Shown piece by piece: positions 1-11,885 of a DNA stretch of 64,000 nucleotides (the first letter of the stretch is position 1; every line of letters begins with the position of its first letter). The notes under the pieces were generated by a model, which did not search any database, was not told the origin of the DNA, and worked only from the letters and a program-made list of their open reading frames with translations. The stretch is from Athripsodes cinereus (lineage: Eukaryota; Arthropoda; Insecta; Trichoptera; Leptoceridae). The DNA is taken from the NCBI GenBank assembly GCA_947579605.1, contig OX388321.1:15739614-15803613 (forward strand). Reading direction: 5' to 3'. The translations under genes and the position numbers were made by a program.

Positions 1-232
1 CATGTGTTACATTATTTCAATGCCAACTAATTTTTAACAAATATGATTTCCTTTCAACAATATACCTACTTAAACTGTACGTTATTAGCAATGTAGTAGT
101 TTATATTAAAAATATGTTTGAATTCTGTAAAAATTCAATGCTATTGATACAGTAAAGAAATGATAACTAAACTACCAAGCAATCTGTGAGTTATTTTGAG
201 TAATTGTTATATTTTAAAAGCACTCTACTTAC

Positions 233-3200
233 GAATAGTGATAGATGTGGGATTTCGAGAATATCTTCTCAGCAAGCTCGTACAGGGGTCTCCATGGGAT
301 GGTCAGATCTTCAGGCGATAGCAGATGTCTCTTCCTGCGAAATGTAACATTAAAAAAACGATAACTTATAATTTTCTCATTTTGGATGGAATAACTATGT
401 ATCTGCTACAAGAAATTTTAAAACCAAAAGTACTTAGTTCTAATACTTGATTTGAAAAAAATGCGATCGACTTTGGCATGCCTACACCATCGAGCAAATC
501 AAAGTAGTATTGAGTAACGAAAAAAACATTGTGTAAATATTTACAATCATTATACAATCACTCATATAATGAGTGTCTTTTAAAAAGCATATTTATTGTA
601 AAATATCTCATGAAAAATATTTTTAATTCAATAATGATGAGATATATTGTTATCCACCCAGAATGTCTTATATTTTTATGGTAAGTATACAAATAACCAC
701 ATATATTTTTTTTTTTTGAAAAAAGATATATCTGGGTTTTTGCTATAAACCCAAATACAACCTTATCAGTAAGCTACTAAAAGCTTGTGTCGTGAAAGGG
801 GAGTTTGCCGGCATCTGGTATCGAACCACAGACCCCTTGTTCACGAGGCCGAGACTCTGCCTCGAGGCTACCGAACGAACTCAAATTTAATATATAAATA
901 TTATTTAGTGCACGATGTTGATCTATCACTACCCTACTTGAGGGTGATGACATGATACAAATAGATAGTTAACCTTTCAAAGAAATTTTATAAAATAAAA
1001 CATTTCACATAGGTAGTGTTAAAAATACTCCAACTTACTTAACTAATAGAAGTAACAATGTGGCATATTTGTGTAGCTTAGTTGGTTCCAGGTCTGGTAT
1101 TGTAATCAGTTCAAAGACTAAATATACCAGTTTTATATGATCTTCCTTGGAAAACTTCAAACCATATAACTTTATATATCTGAAAGCAGGTAAAATCATA
1201 AAAAAAATAAGACAAATATAATATGTTATGTGATAAAATCATTTCTTTTGTAAAGAAATTACGCCTCTGTGATAAGCTCGCCATATGTATATTGATTGTA
1301 TTTGATATTGTCATGTATTTATGTGTAAAACTAATCGCAATTAATGTACAATAAAGAATAAATAAATGAAATAAAAAAAATAATTAGTCTTCTGACTATC
1401 CTGCTGGTGGCAGATGCCGTGAATGGAGAAAGGCAATTATGTGGCTTCAGCCTTTTAACTTTAACCCAAAATGTTAACTATTGATAATTAATTATTGGAT
1501 CGACTTGAGAAGAATAGAATAGAATATTACAAAATAAAGAATGTTATGTCAACAGCGAATTTTTCTCAAGTTGTTGTCACAATAACACAAATTATGTGAA
1601 AGTACACCTCAATTTTCATATTTGTTGCCCAAACCAACACTAATAATTTCAAAGATTGTGAAATTTGACTTAAGTTTATTTGTTAGATGACAAAATCTCT
1701 TTTGTTATTTTTAATGCTTATTTCAAAAATAAAATATTTTCGAGTTTTACAGTGTTTTATCCATAATAATAATAATAAAAATCTTTATTGCACAAAAAAA
1801 ACAAAAATTATTAAAATATAAACATTGTAGAACCAGACAAATAAATTTGTGCAATGGGCGAGTTTATCGTTTATCGAAAAATCCCTCGTTGAGTACAAAT
1901 TTTCGCTTAGTGCAATCATGTCCAGAATGTATCCCCCGCACTCAACGGGGGTTACATGTAAAGCCAATATTAGGATAAATAGGTTCACAACAGATATCTA
2001 AATCTGTATACATTCGATAAATGTAGATATCTAAATCTGTATACATTTGATAAATGTAGTGTATATGTCACCACCCGATAGTTAGATTAGCCAGTTTACT
2101 AACTGGCTAAGCAGTTAGTAAAATGCGGGCAATCAATTGAATAGATAGCCGTATCATTGAATCACAATTACACGCCAAACGTTCAACATTCTGCCTGATC
2201 GAATTTAGCCTGATTGTTGAAATTTAGTTTCTTTATTTGGCACTGTGGTGCTAGGATTTATAAAAATTGCGTTAAACAGTCCGAGTAGACCTCTGTTAGT
2301 CATTCAATTAAACGCTGCCATTTTACTACCCGCCTAGCCGTTCAGTTGACTAGCTAATGAAACAATCTGCCTACAACATATGAAAACTAAATAGTTTCTC
2401 GTATTTTAATAGGTACTATAAAAAATTAATATAACTGCCTATAAATCCAGAGACATGAAATTATTCACAATGTAATTTCAGAAAGATTTAAGTCGAGAAT
2501 TTATTTGTGATAACGATTGCCAAAAATTACACAATTCACAACTTCAAACACATGGAGTGCACATGGTCTCAGCAATATAGAGACTATCACCAAATTCACA
2601 TGTTGATTTGGAATCGTTGCCAAAACATAAATTTCAACAATAATATATACAAATTTGCTAATATTACCTCTAAAACTTGTTTCATTTCACTGCAATTTCA
2701 CTTAATAAACTGAAATTGGATATTACAATAAAACAAATATTGCCATAAGAATAAAAAAAATTATGAGTAATGCTAAGCTACATAATATTAACTAATGATA
2801 AATATTGCCACAAATATTAACAGAACATTGTTCTATTGCAATTATTTTCTCTTATGTTGTATGTTTTCGCTGTTTTTTTTTTATATTTTGTTAATAAATA
2901 TTATAATTCTATAAGTACTTATGGCAAGCCAAATGAGCAAGAGATGGGTGTGGAGGACGTATGCTGATAGCACGCATTTCTTTGAAGTATGTATATCTTA
3001 TATGGCAACTGCCACATTTGAGCAATCATTAAGAAGGCAGCTGTGTGGATCGACTTTTAGCGCAGTGACTATGCAAAATTACCTTTAGGTGACTGGACGG
3101 TCAACTGATTGTCTGATCATTGACCAACCAGCTGATTGTCTGATCATTGACCAACCAGCTGATTGTCACAATACTTAAGGTGATGTTTTGAGTAAAGGAT

Positions 3201-4525
3201 GCCTTACAAATTGTATATACGTATATTGAGAAACATTCACTGGATTAAAGGTGAAAACAAACAAACAAAATGGATGTATTTCGGACTTATAACTGCTACT
3301 ACTACTATACCATCACGGCATATCCCTGCACGACTTATAACTGTCTTATTTATTATTAGATGTTCTATTATTCCTGTACAAGCACATCCTACAATATCCG
3401 ATACTTTGAATCAAATAACTTCTCAATCATACTATTATATCTGTAGTTTGCATTATGATAAATTAATACGTAAGCAATCATCATTGGCCATAATGCAGAA
3501 AAAGAAAAGTTTGTAGATCATAATACATCAAATATTGTAATAATGAATTCCAAATGTATACAGGTACTTCACATATTCAATATTGTTTAATATAAATATT
3601 AGGTGTGTATGTCGTACACTCGATAACCAAAAAATTATAAAGGTGTTTTGCCAACTCACTAGATCAAAATGTGCCTGTAAATAAATAGTAAAAGCAGAAA
3701 GATGCAAGGATTGCATAGGAAGTGGATAAGTATGGATAATTATCTATATCTTTGATATTTAGATGATAAAACAATAATATGAATTCCTCTATTTTAATAA
3801 GTTGCACAAAAATTTTCAATGAGTATAACTCAATTGTATTCAGGTATTGTATATTCCCTCATAAGATTAAATACAAAGTCATTTGGAAACATTGCAATCT
3901 TATTATATTCTAGTTTGTGACATAAAATACAAAGAAAATACTCACTTGTAAGGTTCAAGGTTACCAGATGTATTCTATAAACATGATTATATTCAGCAAG
4001 GAAAGCATTGATTTATGTCAAAACCATGATCATTTTGTAGATTTAGATTACTAAAAATATCTGATTTATTAACTATGTACTTGACTGCTTATTTCTCAAT
4101 GATGTATGAAACAGTTATTACTGAAAACTAACTGCACACCTGTTAAAAATTACTTTTGTTTACTGGTTTCAATTATCATTGTGAACTTATGATGTTCCAA
4201 CGTCAAAATCTATTTTGGATAATATGTGAAACAAAGGGATTGGATGACACGCAAAATATTAAGGAAGAGGAAGTTGAAACAAAGTGTATTATCATTACTT
4301 CATAAGTTTGGATGTCCACATTGCACAACCAGGCCTCATCTCCTTCAGCATGACAGATTTAGCTAAATTAGACTTAATCATATTGAAGAATTCTGTTGAT
4401 TCATCGTCCAGCTGATCAGCATAGGGTAGTAGGTTGTTATAAACCATGTCATATTGCGGCTTAAAGCCTAAACGCTCAATCCTTGATTTGGACACGGAAT
4501 ATGTATAGATATCTTCCTCCTCCAT
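233..4525 (-). CDS. PSME4: Proteasome activator PA200 (PSME4), 5' part of gene, exons 1-3
   Basis: Three coding exons on the minus strand: 4299-4525, 1039-1179 and 233-334, joined at GT-AG sites in consistent phase (phase 2 at each junction). Together they give the first 156 residues; the gene continues past the left edge, and the human protein is about 1,840 residues long. Seen: exon 1 contains GFKPQYDMVYNNLLPYA, exon 2 YIKLYGLKFSKEDH, exon 3 LTIPWRPLYELAEKIFSK. These line up in order with the N-terminus of vertebrate PSME4 (VYNKLLPYA, YIRLYGRKFSKEDH, LELPWRPLYDMVERI). Known for the family: a large HEAT-like repeat protein that caps the 20S proteasome and promotes turnover of acetylated histones and peptides, largely in the nucleus. 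The start is the first ATG of the exon-1 frame, and the acidic leader before the conserved block is short. Intron 1 is about 3.1 kb and carries LINE-tail repeats; intron 2 (335-1038) carries a SINE. Confidence 0.9.
705..881 (-). repeat. tRNA-derived SINE, family A, copy 1
   Basis: Read on the minus strand it starts GAGTTCGTTCGGTAGCC, has a B-box-like GGTTCGATACC, then a body ending GGTTGTATTTGGGTTTATA and an A-rich tail (the T-run at 705-718 on the plus strand). Four other copies of the same family are in this window. It lies in intron 2 of the PSME4 gene. A-box/B-box spacing suggests a tRNA-derived pol III element, not a functional tRNA: no cloverleaf is evident. Confidence 0.75.
1250..1380 (+). 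repeat. LINE 3'-tail repeat (GCCTCTGTGATAAGCTCGCC type)
   Basis: Shares a block (gcctttg/ctctgtgataaactcgcc, a tgtatattgattgtatt motif, then aatgtacagtaaagaatgaataaata) with 17710-17830 and 50065-50200. All are in the plus orientation and end in an AATAAA-like tail. It looks like the 3' end of a non-LTR retrotransposon; the class is inferred from the tail only. It sits in PSME4 intron 1. Confidence 0.5.
1755..1985 (-). repeat. Dispersed repeat with aatctttattgcac start, LINE 3' end on minus strand
   Basis: Begins with (ATA)n then aatctttattgcacaaaa, a signature that recurs in reverse at 14030-14100 (tttttgtgcaataatgattatt). Read on the minus strand it ends GTGCAATAAAGATT followed by (TAT)n, as expected for a non-LTR retrotransposon 3' end. 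No coding region remains. Confidence 0.4.
1992..2060 (+). repeat. Tandem duplication, about 33-bp unit, two copies
   Basis: The unit gatatctaaatctgtatac... is repeated twice head to tail with one base difference (attcgataaatg versus atttgataaatg). Nothing else is recognised in it. Confidence 0.75.
2072..2365. mobile_element. MITE with long imperfect terminal inverted repeats
   Basis: The left end (gattagccagtttactaac through tagtaaaatgcgggcaatc) and the right end (gccattttactacccgcc through gactagctaatg) are imperfect inverted copies over roughly 70 bases. A related fragment lies at 6105-6190. No coding capacity, and no certain target-site duplication. Confidence 0.5.
3108..3170 (+). repeat. 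27-bp minisatellite, about 2.3 copies
   Basis: The unit tgatcattgaccaaccag plus ctgattgtc repeats head to tail. It is inside PSME4 intron 1 and has no visible function. Confidence 0.75.
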
Positions 4526-5212
4526 TGTTTTAATTGTTCAAAACACTTTCACTTAAGTTTGAATTAAATATATTAATCAACACTAATCTGTGACAACACT
4601 TTTTTTCTCATTTATCTCCGATAATAAATCAAAATCACCAAACACGAACGATATACCAAAGCAACTGTCATTTTTTACAAAGTCACTGTTGAATACAGTT
4701 GAATAAACGTCAAATTTCCTGATATAGAGCACTCTAACGAAATTAAATCAAAGCTTTTCTCCAACTCATGGCAAAAGTAGCTTATGTCAAAAAAATTAAA
4801 TAGCCCTGAGGACCAATATTTTTGAGTGATAAATTTGAGTTTGTTACAAGCTCTTACACTTCTTTAAACAACTTTACGAAACGAAAGATTAACCATCCAG
4901 GGTGTCTAAATTATAAGACCGAGACGCTCTTATTAGACTACCTACCAGTAGGTAGTAAACTAGTAACCTTAGACCTATTAAATTTTTGCTTATTGTCATA
5001 AAAATCAAGAGAAAGTTTTGTGTATACATATTATAAAAAAGTGTAGTAAGTACCTACCCATTTCTAAAATCCCGAGATTCACTAGCTATGATTATTGAAA
5101 TCTTAAAGTGGGCACAATGCAGGACTTTTTCGTTTATAAAAGAAAATAATATTGTCCTACGTATAAAATTAACACATGAATCCATCATATTATTATAAGG
5201 CATAGAAAAGAT
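4526..5212. other. Upstream region of PSME4, no other gene seen
   Basis: Contains the presumed 5' UTR and promoter of the minus-strand PSME4 gene. I see no clear TATA box at the expected distance and no open frame worth calling. Confidence 0.4.
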
Positions 5213-5480
5213 CTACTACTACTACTACTATACCATCACGGCATATCCCACAAGTGGGGTAGCCAGCAGACCAGCTGCATATAAAACATGCAAGCTGTCT
5301 TCTCCGTGCCAATATAAAATCAATACATTCAGGATGGGTGGCAAACCTCATCGCCGAATTTAAGATGTGAAATGTCTTATTTTTTCGAACACCTACCTTT
5401 TACAGGACACTCGATAACTTATGGAGAAGAGTGGGAGACCAATTCTTTACCGGGTGCTCCACGGGATATAGAAAAGATAA
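5213..5480 (-). repeat. RTE-type LINE 3'-end remnant with (CTA)n tail
   Basis: (CTA)n is followed by taccatcacggcatatccc and acaagtggggtagccagcag. This matches the 3' end of the better-preserved RTE-like copies at 41581-42393 and 34833-35451 (there read as accatcacgccgcttccc...ggggtaggcaga). Related remnants are at 3295, 47710, 49400 and 51265. No usable ORF. Confidence 0.5.
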
Positions 5481-7622
5481 TGTCACATTATTTATTTGGT
5501 AAACGGGATTTGAAATTTAATTTAATATTGTTACAAAAAAAAACATAAAAATTCTCCTACATGTATGGTTCTTGTTTGAAGCTTTGTTACAAATGAATCA
5601 TACGTCATAAAGCTACGTCACCAATAATGAGTTTTCGTCAGTGAAATGTTAGCCAAGAATTTTCTCTCACATATCTATAATTCATCATAATATTATAATA
5701 TAGCACTACAGGTAGCCCTGAATTTACACTATCGTATTGATTTAGCTCGGCAATACATCTCCCAGTTCACTTAACAAACGTCTCACATAATTATAATAAA
5801 CAGTCAGGGCTGCCTCTTATTTTACAAATGGGTAACTATAGGTATCAACTGTATAGAAACTAGAAACGTCTTATATCTTCCATAGGCTACCTGAATGGAA
5901 AGAATTTTCCACAGATAGATGGGGCATATTGATTCTGATCTGTTTCTGTAGACCCACTATGGCAAATATAAGATGATATTTTAATGATACCTAATTATGA
6001 TCAATAATAGAGTGTTTACAATACTAATTTCAAAAGAAATCTGGGAAAATACATACTTATATCTAATACGTTCACATAAAGGTATAGGTATGTCGTCGCC
6101 AGATAATTAAATTAGCCAGGTAAAGTAACGGCTAGCCCGTTAGTCAAATGCCGGCACTTAACTGAAGGGCTATCAGAGGTTTAGCTGGATTATATTCAAC
6201 GCAATTTTTTTTAATCCTAACGCCAAAGTTAAAAAAAAAACTAAAACTGTTTTTGAGATACTAAATAATTATATATTCACATAATTATTATATTGATACA
6301 CCTACCTTCTTACCATAATTTCCAATAAATTGTGTACTAACATGAAATCCTGGATTACCATTTCTATCTAATAAGAATGAAGTTTGAAATGTTCCATCTG
6401 GCAAGGCGCGAAAATAATGGCAAATGACATATTTTTAACTCACATGCAATATTTGATTAGAAAGCGGTATCTTATGCCTCTATATTAGCTTGAAAGAACT
6501 CGTATATTGTGAATTATTATTATTTTTCAAAATTCTTGAAAGAAACAGGTTAGCCATCAGTTATGAAATTGTAACTAAAAAATATTATTTTGAGTAGGTA
6601 CTTCAACAAAGTACATTATTTGGGAGTAATAAAAAATGTACAACATGAACCAAATGATATCCAAAATTGAAAAAAAATAGATAGAGAAATATGAAGTGGT
6701 TCCATCGAAAACATCTATAGGTAGGTACTTATCCTTTTTTTAAGACACTGATTTTTTGAGTCACCCTCCTAGTTTGTAGAGATGATAATATTTACTTGTC
6801 TATAAATTTTAGGGTTGTCAGCTTGTCTTGTTGAATTCATCTACACATAAACGCACCTCGAAAGTGTCTAAGTTATCAGCATAGTATAATAATATTATAT
6901 TAAAAGTTATCAGTCATTGCTAACTGCAACGTGTATTATGGTTTATTTCAATTAATGCAATTTAGGTATTGCTATTATTTAAAAATATAAAGTACAAAAA
7001 GTCATTCAACCATCTCAAGGATGCTGGCGAAATGGTTTTATATTTTATGTAAACCAATAAATTAAATGGTCGGTTTAACTATATTAGATTCTTAGGTGTG
7101 TGTGTATAAACTTCAATAATTGTCATATACCTACCTATAACATAAAAATATGATTCAAATATGAAAAAAAACTTATAAATGAAAAAAAAAATTGTGATGG
7201 ACTTAAGCTTTCAGCAAGACGATGGGATTGCCTGTACAAAATAGGGAAAACTTTTATTTTTAGTTCAATACTAAATCAACAAAATAAAAAGTCGACGACA
7301 TTGTGTGAGTATGTAGAAATGTTTTCTTCATATCCATAACCCAATTAATCTAATTGCCTTCTGATGACAAATTTATTGTCATTCATCACAGATTTCCTCG
7401 GATTTGTGATATTCAGATGATCCCCGGAGTGTTATTTTCATAATCAAATCAAGGTTAACATTCTTCAAATTATTTCCTGATATTAACAAACTACGTAGTA
7501 AATAGTAGATAAAGACTTTTGATAAGTGAATATTTCATTTGTAAATAAATTTAAAAAAAAACACAGCTATCGAGGTATTTGAACTAGGAGTGTTACTAAG
7601 GGAATAATAATATTCCATAAAA
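5481..7622. other. AT-rich intergenic DNA
   Basis: No gene is recognised. It holds a fragment at 6105-6190 related to the MITE at 2072-2365 and several A/T runs; nothing else is supportable. Confidence 0.4.
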
Positions 7623-7630
7623 CCTTAGAG

Positions 7631-7793
7631 CAGTGTTTTCCACAGTGAGGCGTACACCCCACAAGTGGTACACCGCGCTTCCACATATTATTGGAAATTT
7701 ACCAACTATTTAGTTAAAAAAGAGGCCGATGGGGCATATGACTTTTGAAAAGACTACAGTGGGGCATGGCATAAAGAAGGTTGGGAAACACTG
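7631..7793. mobile_element. 163-bp hAT-like MITE with 8-bp TSD
   Basis: Starts CAGTGTTTTCCACAGTG and ends GGTTGGGAAACACTG. It is flanked on both sides by CCTTAGAG (7623-7630 and 7794-7801), an 8-bp target-site duplication typical of the hAT superfamily. It is an inverted relative of the element at 21447-21628, which shares the gcgtac-cccca block and a (C/G)AGGCCG(A/G)TGGGGC-like core. Non-coding. Confidence 0.9.
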
Positions 7794-7959
7794 CCTTAGA
7801 GTGAGAGTTCAAAGTCACTACAGACAAAATCTTTGCTGCCGAAATCTGGACCCGGAATATTATTCAATTCCAACACTTTTTAATACCATCATGAACTTTT
7901 AAGTGATTGTTCCAAGGTTCAATCTCACTTCCCATTTCAATTACTCTAGCTATTTATAG

Positions 7960-8090
7960 TAAGATAAAACATAAACTGGGATCAACTGGATGCAGACGGC
8001 GCAGGATCGAATGGCGTGAAAGGAAATACAAGAGGCCTTCGTCCAGGAGTGGACGGGAGTGGGCTGAGAAGAAGAAGAAAAGTTATTTGC
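7960..8090 (+). pseudogene. Non-LTR retrotransposon ORF2 C-terminal remnant
   Basis: One frame reads MQTAQDRMA, stop, KEIQEAFVQEWTGVG, stop. This resembles the last residues of many insect LINE ORF2 proteins (AQDR..W...EAYVQQWT). It is followed by an (AAG)n-like tail. It has an internal stop and is a dead fragment. Confidence 0.5.
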
Positions 8091-8907
8091 TATGACAAAA
8101 ATTTCTTCCAGCTAACCAAATTTATCTTATTCTAAGGCTGAACACCAATATTTCCTATTGAAAAACAAATCTCATTAAATTCACTGTCTTTCATTTAAAG
8201 TATTATATTTTCATAAGCTTCTCGGACTACGTCCATCTTCAGTGAAGAAATACTTATAAATTAATATGAAAATATATGCTTTTAGTGAAAGACACTGTGT
8301 TTTCAATTTTTATTTTTATTTACTTTATTCTTCTTGCACATCATCATTCACATAACAAAATCAACAAATCAGTTTACATATGGAAAAATGTGATGATATA
8401 CGCAGTGGCGAGATTATCACTATATAGTGATTTCTTCTATCTAACCACAATTTATCCATTTAAATATTTAATTATGACGAAGTTTCACAATGTTTGCTCT
8501 TCAAAAATAAATTAATTGAATCTCATTAGTACAAAATGTAATTTTCTCATTGGATTCAACTAAGAATCGAAGTCAAAAAAAAAATATTTTAGCCAATACA
8601 CATTTACAAAATAATAAGCCTGATTGATGCCTAAAGAGAATTCATGATACATTAATAAAATAATGAAAAAATTAATATAATTATAGTAAATATTAATAGT
8701 TTGTGTTATTTGATCTTGAACTTTTCAAGATCCTAGTTGGCTGTTGAAATTGCATTGATGTGTGTAATAACAACGCAAACTTCCTATACCCAAACTTGTA
8801 AATAAACAAAATACGGAAAGAGGCATGCACAACATAATATATTATAGATTGTAATAAATTTTGTAAGATATTTTATGTACCCACTACCTAATAAATTATC
8901 TAATATT
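8091..8907. other. AT-rich intergenic DNA
   Basis: No gene, RNA or recognisable repeat seen; only short open frames without family resemblance. Confidence 0.4.
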
Positions 8908-10122
8908 GAGTTCGTCGGTAGCCTGGAGGTAGAGTCTCGGTCTTGTGAGCAAGGGGTCTGGGGTTCGATCCCAGATACCGGTACACTCCCCTTTCACGAC
9001 ACAAGCTTTTAGGTTAGTGTGAAAGGTGTATAAGGTAGTCATGTGTAACACAGATCCGACCCGAGTCAAATGTTCGGGTCCTTCCAAATTGACCCGCGGG
9101 TTTACAGATCACCTACGGATCTTACGGGTCCTAATGATCTGTTTGAGCGGAGACCCGTTGGATCTGTGAGGACCCGATGACCCGAAAGATCTGTTTGAGA
9201 CGCAGACGATGACATGTAGGATCCGTTTAAGCGGATGACACGTAAGTTCTGTATGTTTTGTTCACAAATTGAATAGAATGACCGTTTGTACTTACCCATA
9301 CATACATACCATCACGCCGCTTCCCATACATACAAATCCGTATTCTAACAATATATTGTGTTTTATTGCTGGAAAGTATCGCAAAGTTTTGCTAGTCTTT
9401 AAAAACATTTTTCACAAAATAATACTACAATACACAAACACAAAATATTTCACAAAAAAATATCATGGCGAAACATTTTAACCAATACTTTTTCATATAA
9501 AATGTTTACCTTTAATCAATAGCTTATCCACTATTTATTTCAACTAAACCTTTGCACAGTTCACAATAAAAAGTATTTTCCTAATTGAAATTAATTGGTA
9601 GTATGTTGTTTTTTTTTCCATTATTTATATTGTTTTTCTTTGTGCATTATTTCTCTTGACTGTTTTTTTTTTAATTTGTATTATTTGTAAAGGCTGATAC
9701 AGCTGTTTGTTATGTAAATAAATAAATATTTTATGGCCAATAAATGTCATTATTATTATTCTTATAATTATTGAGTACTCCATTCAGATATTAAGTGTAA
9801 AAATCTCCATACCGTATGAAAGACATAGTGGATCATAGACAATAAGCTATCAACACCGGAAACAGCTCCGACCCGTAGACACAGGTATATGCTGCAACCG
9901 GAAAGACCCGTGACCCGTGTATGTACCTACAGCGGAAACGGGTCCGAGCTAAAGACAAAGATCTGGGTTGTAACCGGAAAGACTCGTGACCCGAATCATA
10001 TGTTCGGCTCAGTGCTATCAGTGGACCCGAACGGGTCGGGTCGCCTCAAAGTGATCTGTTACCCATGACTAGTATAAGGTTGTATTTGGGTTTATAACAA
10101 AACCCAGATATATCTTTTTTTT
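8908..10122 (+). repeat. SINE family A, copy 2, split by a hAT-like insertion
   Basis: The head (8908-9035) has the tRNA-like start gagttcgtcggtagcctgg and B box GGTTCGATCCC. The 3' body resumes at 10072 (gtataaggttgtatttgggt) and ends in a T/A tail near 10122. The two halves read as one SINE once the insert at 9036-10071 is removed. Confidence 0.8.
9036..10071. mobile_element. 1,036-bp hAT-like non-autonomous element nested in a SINE
   Basis: The ends are inverted: left TAGTCATGTGTAACACAGAT, right ATCTGTTACCCATGACTA. It is flanked by the 8-bp duplication GTATAAGG (9028-9035 and 10072-10079). About 180 bp at each end is packed with short subterminal motifs (GACCCG, GATCTGTTTGAG, CGGAAA), as in hAT elements where transposase binds repeated subterminal sites. 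The middle contains an RTE-tail-like stretch (9290-9330) and AT-rich filler. No transposase ORF. Confidence 0.85.
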
Positions 10123-10423
10123 TTTAAATATGAAATTCTCGTGTCACGGTGTTTGTTGTCATACTCCTCTGAAACGGCTGGACCGATTTTGATGAAATTT
10201 TGTGTGTAGGTCTGAGAATCGGCCAACATCTATTTTTCATACCCCTAAAAGTTAAGGGTGGTCCACCCCATATTTTTAATTATATTTTTGGTAAAAAAAA
10301 ATATGGTGAGGCATTAAAAAATACATACAGCCCTAATTTTTCACCCTTCTACCATGAACCCCTATTTTTTAATAGCGATATTATTATAGTATATGGCAAA
10401 ACAACGTTTGCCGGATCAGCTAG
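10123..10423 (+). mobile_element. Helitron-like non-autonomous element, copy 1
   Basis: The 3' end is GGCAAAACAACGTTTGCC, which can form a hairpin, then GGATCAGCTAG followed by T: the CTRR end plus 3' hairpin of Helitrons. The internal block tctgaaacggctggaccg and the ending match the minus-strand copy at 36878-37215. The 5' TC is degraded (it abuts the SINE tail), so the left boundary is approximate. The ORF inside is incidental. Confidence 0.7.
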
Positions 10424-11059
10424 TATTCTATAAGATCTGGAGTGAGTGAGGTGATGACGAAATAGTTGCACTTTATTTTGTTTGAATGCAGTCATAATAC
10501 AGTCTTTGATGCAGTCTAGAAATAGTGACGATAAATACCATATATTTTGTTGTGGTATAGACTCGACTGCTATACATAGTACACACATTATTATTAGGTA
10601 TTATATAAATACATAGTGATACTGAATAATTAGTGTAGGTAGGTACGCCCCAGTGACCGTGACATAGATGTGCAGTATGCCAGATTGATTTAAATCATTT
10701 CCCTGACTATATTTGATAAGACCTATATTTTAATTAGTTTTCAAATTATAAACCCACTCTCATGCGTAAATTACAAATATTGAAAATGGAGTTTTAAATG
10801 CTGTTTAATAGCAATGCTAGTAATAATCGTTAGGGTCATAAAGTCTTAAGTAGGTACCTACCTACTCTGAAATGAAAAATAATAAATATGTCTAAAAAAT
10901 GTCTCATTCAAAAAAATTTCAAGACCAAAACATGAAGGTTTCATGTTTATTGCGCAAAAAATACTTGTTTTGTTCCTCCTGTAAATTGGCATTTTTATAC
11001 TTAAGACTAAATGGTTCTCAGGTACACATATAACACTCGTAACTGGCGCTATTTTTTTT
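10424..11059. other. AT-rich intergenic DNA
   Basis: No gene or recognised element seen. Confidence 0.4.
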
Positions 11060-11061
11060 TT

Positions 11062-11240
11062 GCAAACATAGACATACTTGACTTACAGCACGGTACATTT
11101 TTTAGGAATTTTTGTGTTCCAACATCGATAACCTTCAAGCATTAGCAATGTATTGTCTTACATTATAACCAACGTCAGTTTAAAACTGGATGCAAAATTT
11201 GATAGGCTGCATGACCGATTTTTTCTTTGAATTACCGATC
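11062..11240 (+). repeat. Dispersed 180-bp repeat, copy 1
   Basis: Strong similarity to 37908-38090: shared blocks include catagacatact, ggaatttttgtgt, ccaacatcgat, cttcaagcattag, aaactggatgcaaaattt and attttttctttgaattacc. The copies are direct repeats in the same orientation. The class is unknown; there are no terminal signatures I can see. Confidence 0.65.
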
Positions 11241-11589
11241 TGGTATATCCTTGTTTGCAAAAGGTAGGTATGTTTTGATGACGATGGAAAAATTTTCTTG
11301 TTAATAAAATGAGATGGTCCTTCAAGGGTTTGTTCGTTTATATCTATCCTGAAAAAACATAAATTTTATACAAATGTAAAACAAAAATTCATTTTATTTT
11401 TCGCTCTAATAATGAATTAAGTACCTACCATGTAATTCGAACACTTTCGTGAATGGTTGAAATAATCATGGATTCTCTTGACTATGTCAAGGATATTGAA
11501 AAAAGCGCTCGAGTTGTATACTTACATAGTTATCAGGGTGAAAAATAAACAGTGTTGTTGTCTTATATATTTCATAAATTTTTTAAATG

Positions 11590-11885
11590 ATATGGTTGGC
11601 GTTTTGGACATGTGAAGCAAATGGATGATGGATAGGCAAAAATGAAAGTTTATTTGTCCAAAAGATAGGATATAATATAAAGTGTGGATGTCTGAGAATG
11701 ATCCGTATTAAATTATTCTAAAGGAGAGTCATGATTTGAGAAAGAGAATTTGTGTGGCAGTGTAAGGAGCTGCATGTATATGCGGAGTGAGAGGAATATG
11801 TATGTAAGCAAGGACAGATCGATTACGTGTTCCATCCTATCTCATGCCTTCCTCACGAAGGATTTGGTGTGAAGGAATAGATAGG
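11590..11885 (+). pseudogene. RTE-type LINE 3' remnant
   Basis: Degenerate match to the RTE ORF2 C-terminus seen at 34833-35451: ggcgttttggacatgtgaa (the WFGHVER region), aaatgaaagtttatttgtcc (MTKKIYLS region), and a final acagatcgattacg...ttcctcacgaagg block. Frames are broken throughout. Confidence 0.55.

Noticed and set aside
3930..3990. Possible PSME4 exon reading SGNLEPYK followed by a donor-like gtgagt
   Set aside because: The true exon 2 at 1039-1179 matches the family throughout and joins in phase; this one has no further similarity.
10200..10433. Open frame of 77 codons
   Set aside because: It lies inside a Helitron-like element, and the counterpart in the other copy (36870-37070) is in a different state; it is repeat sequence.
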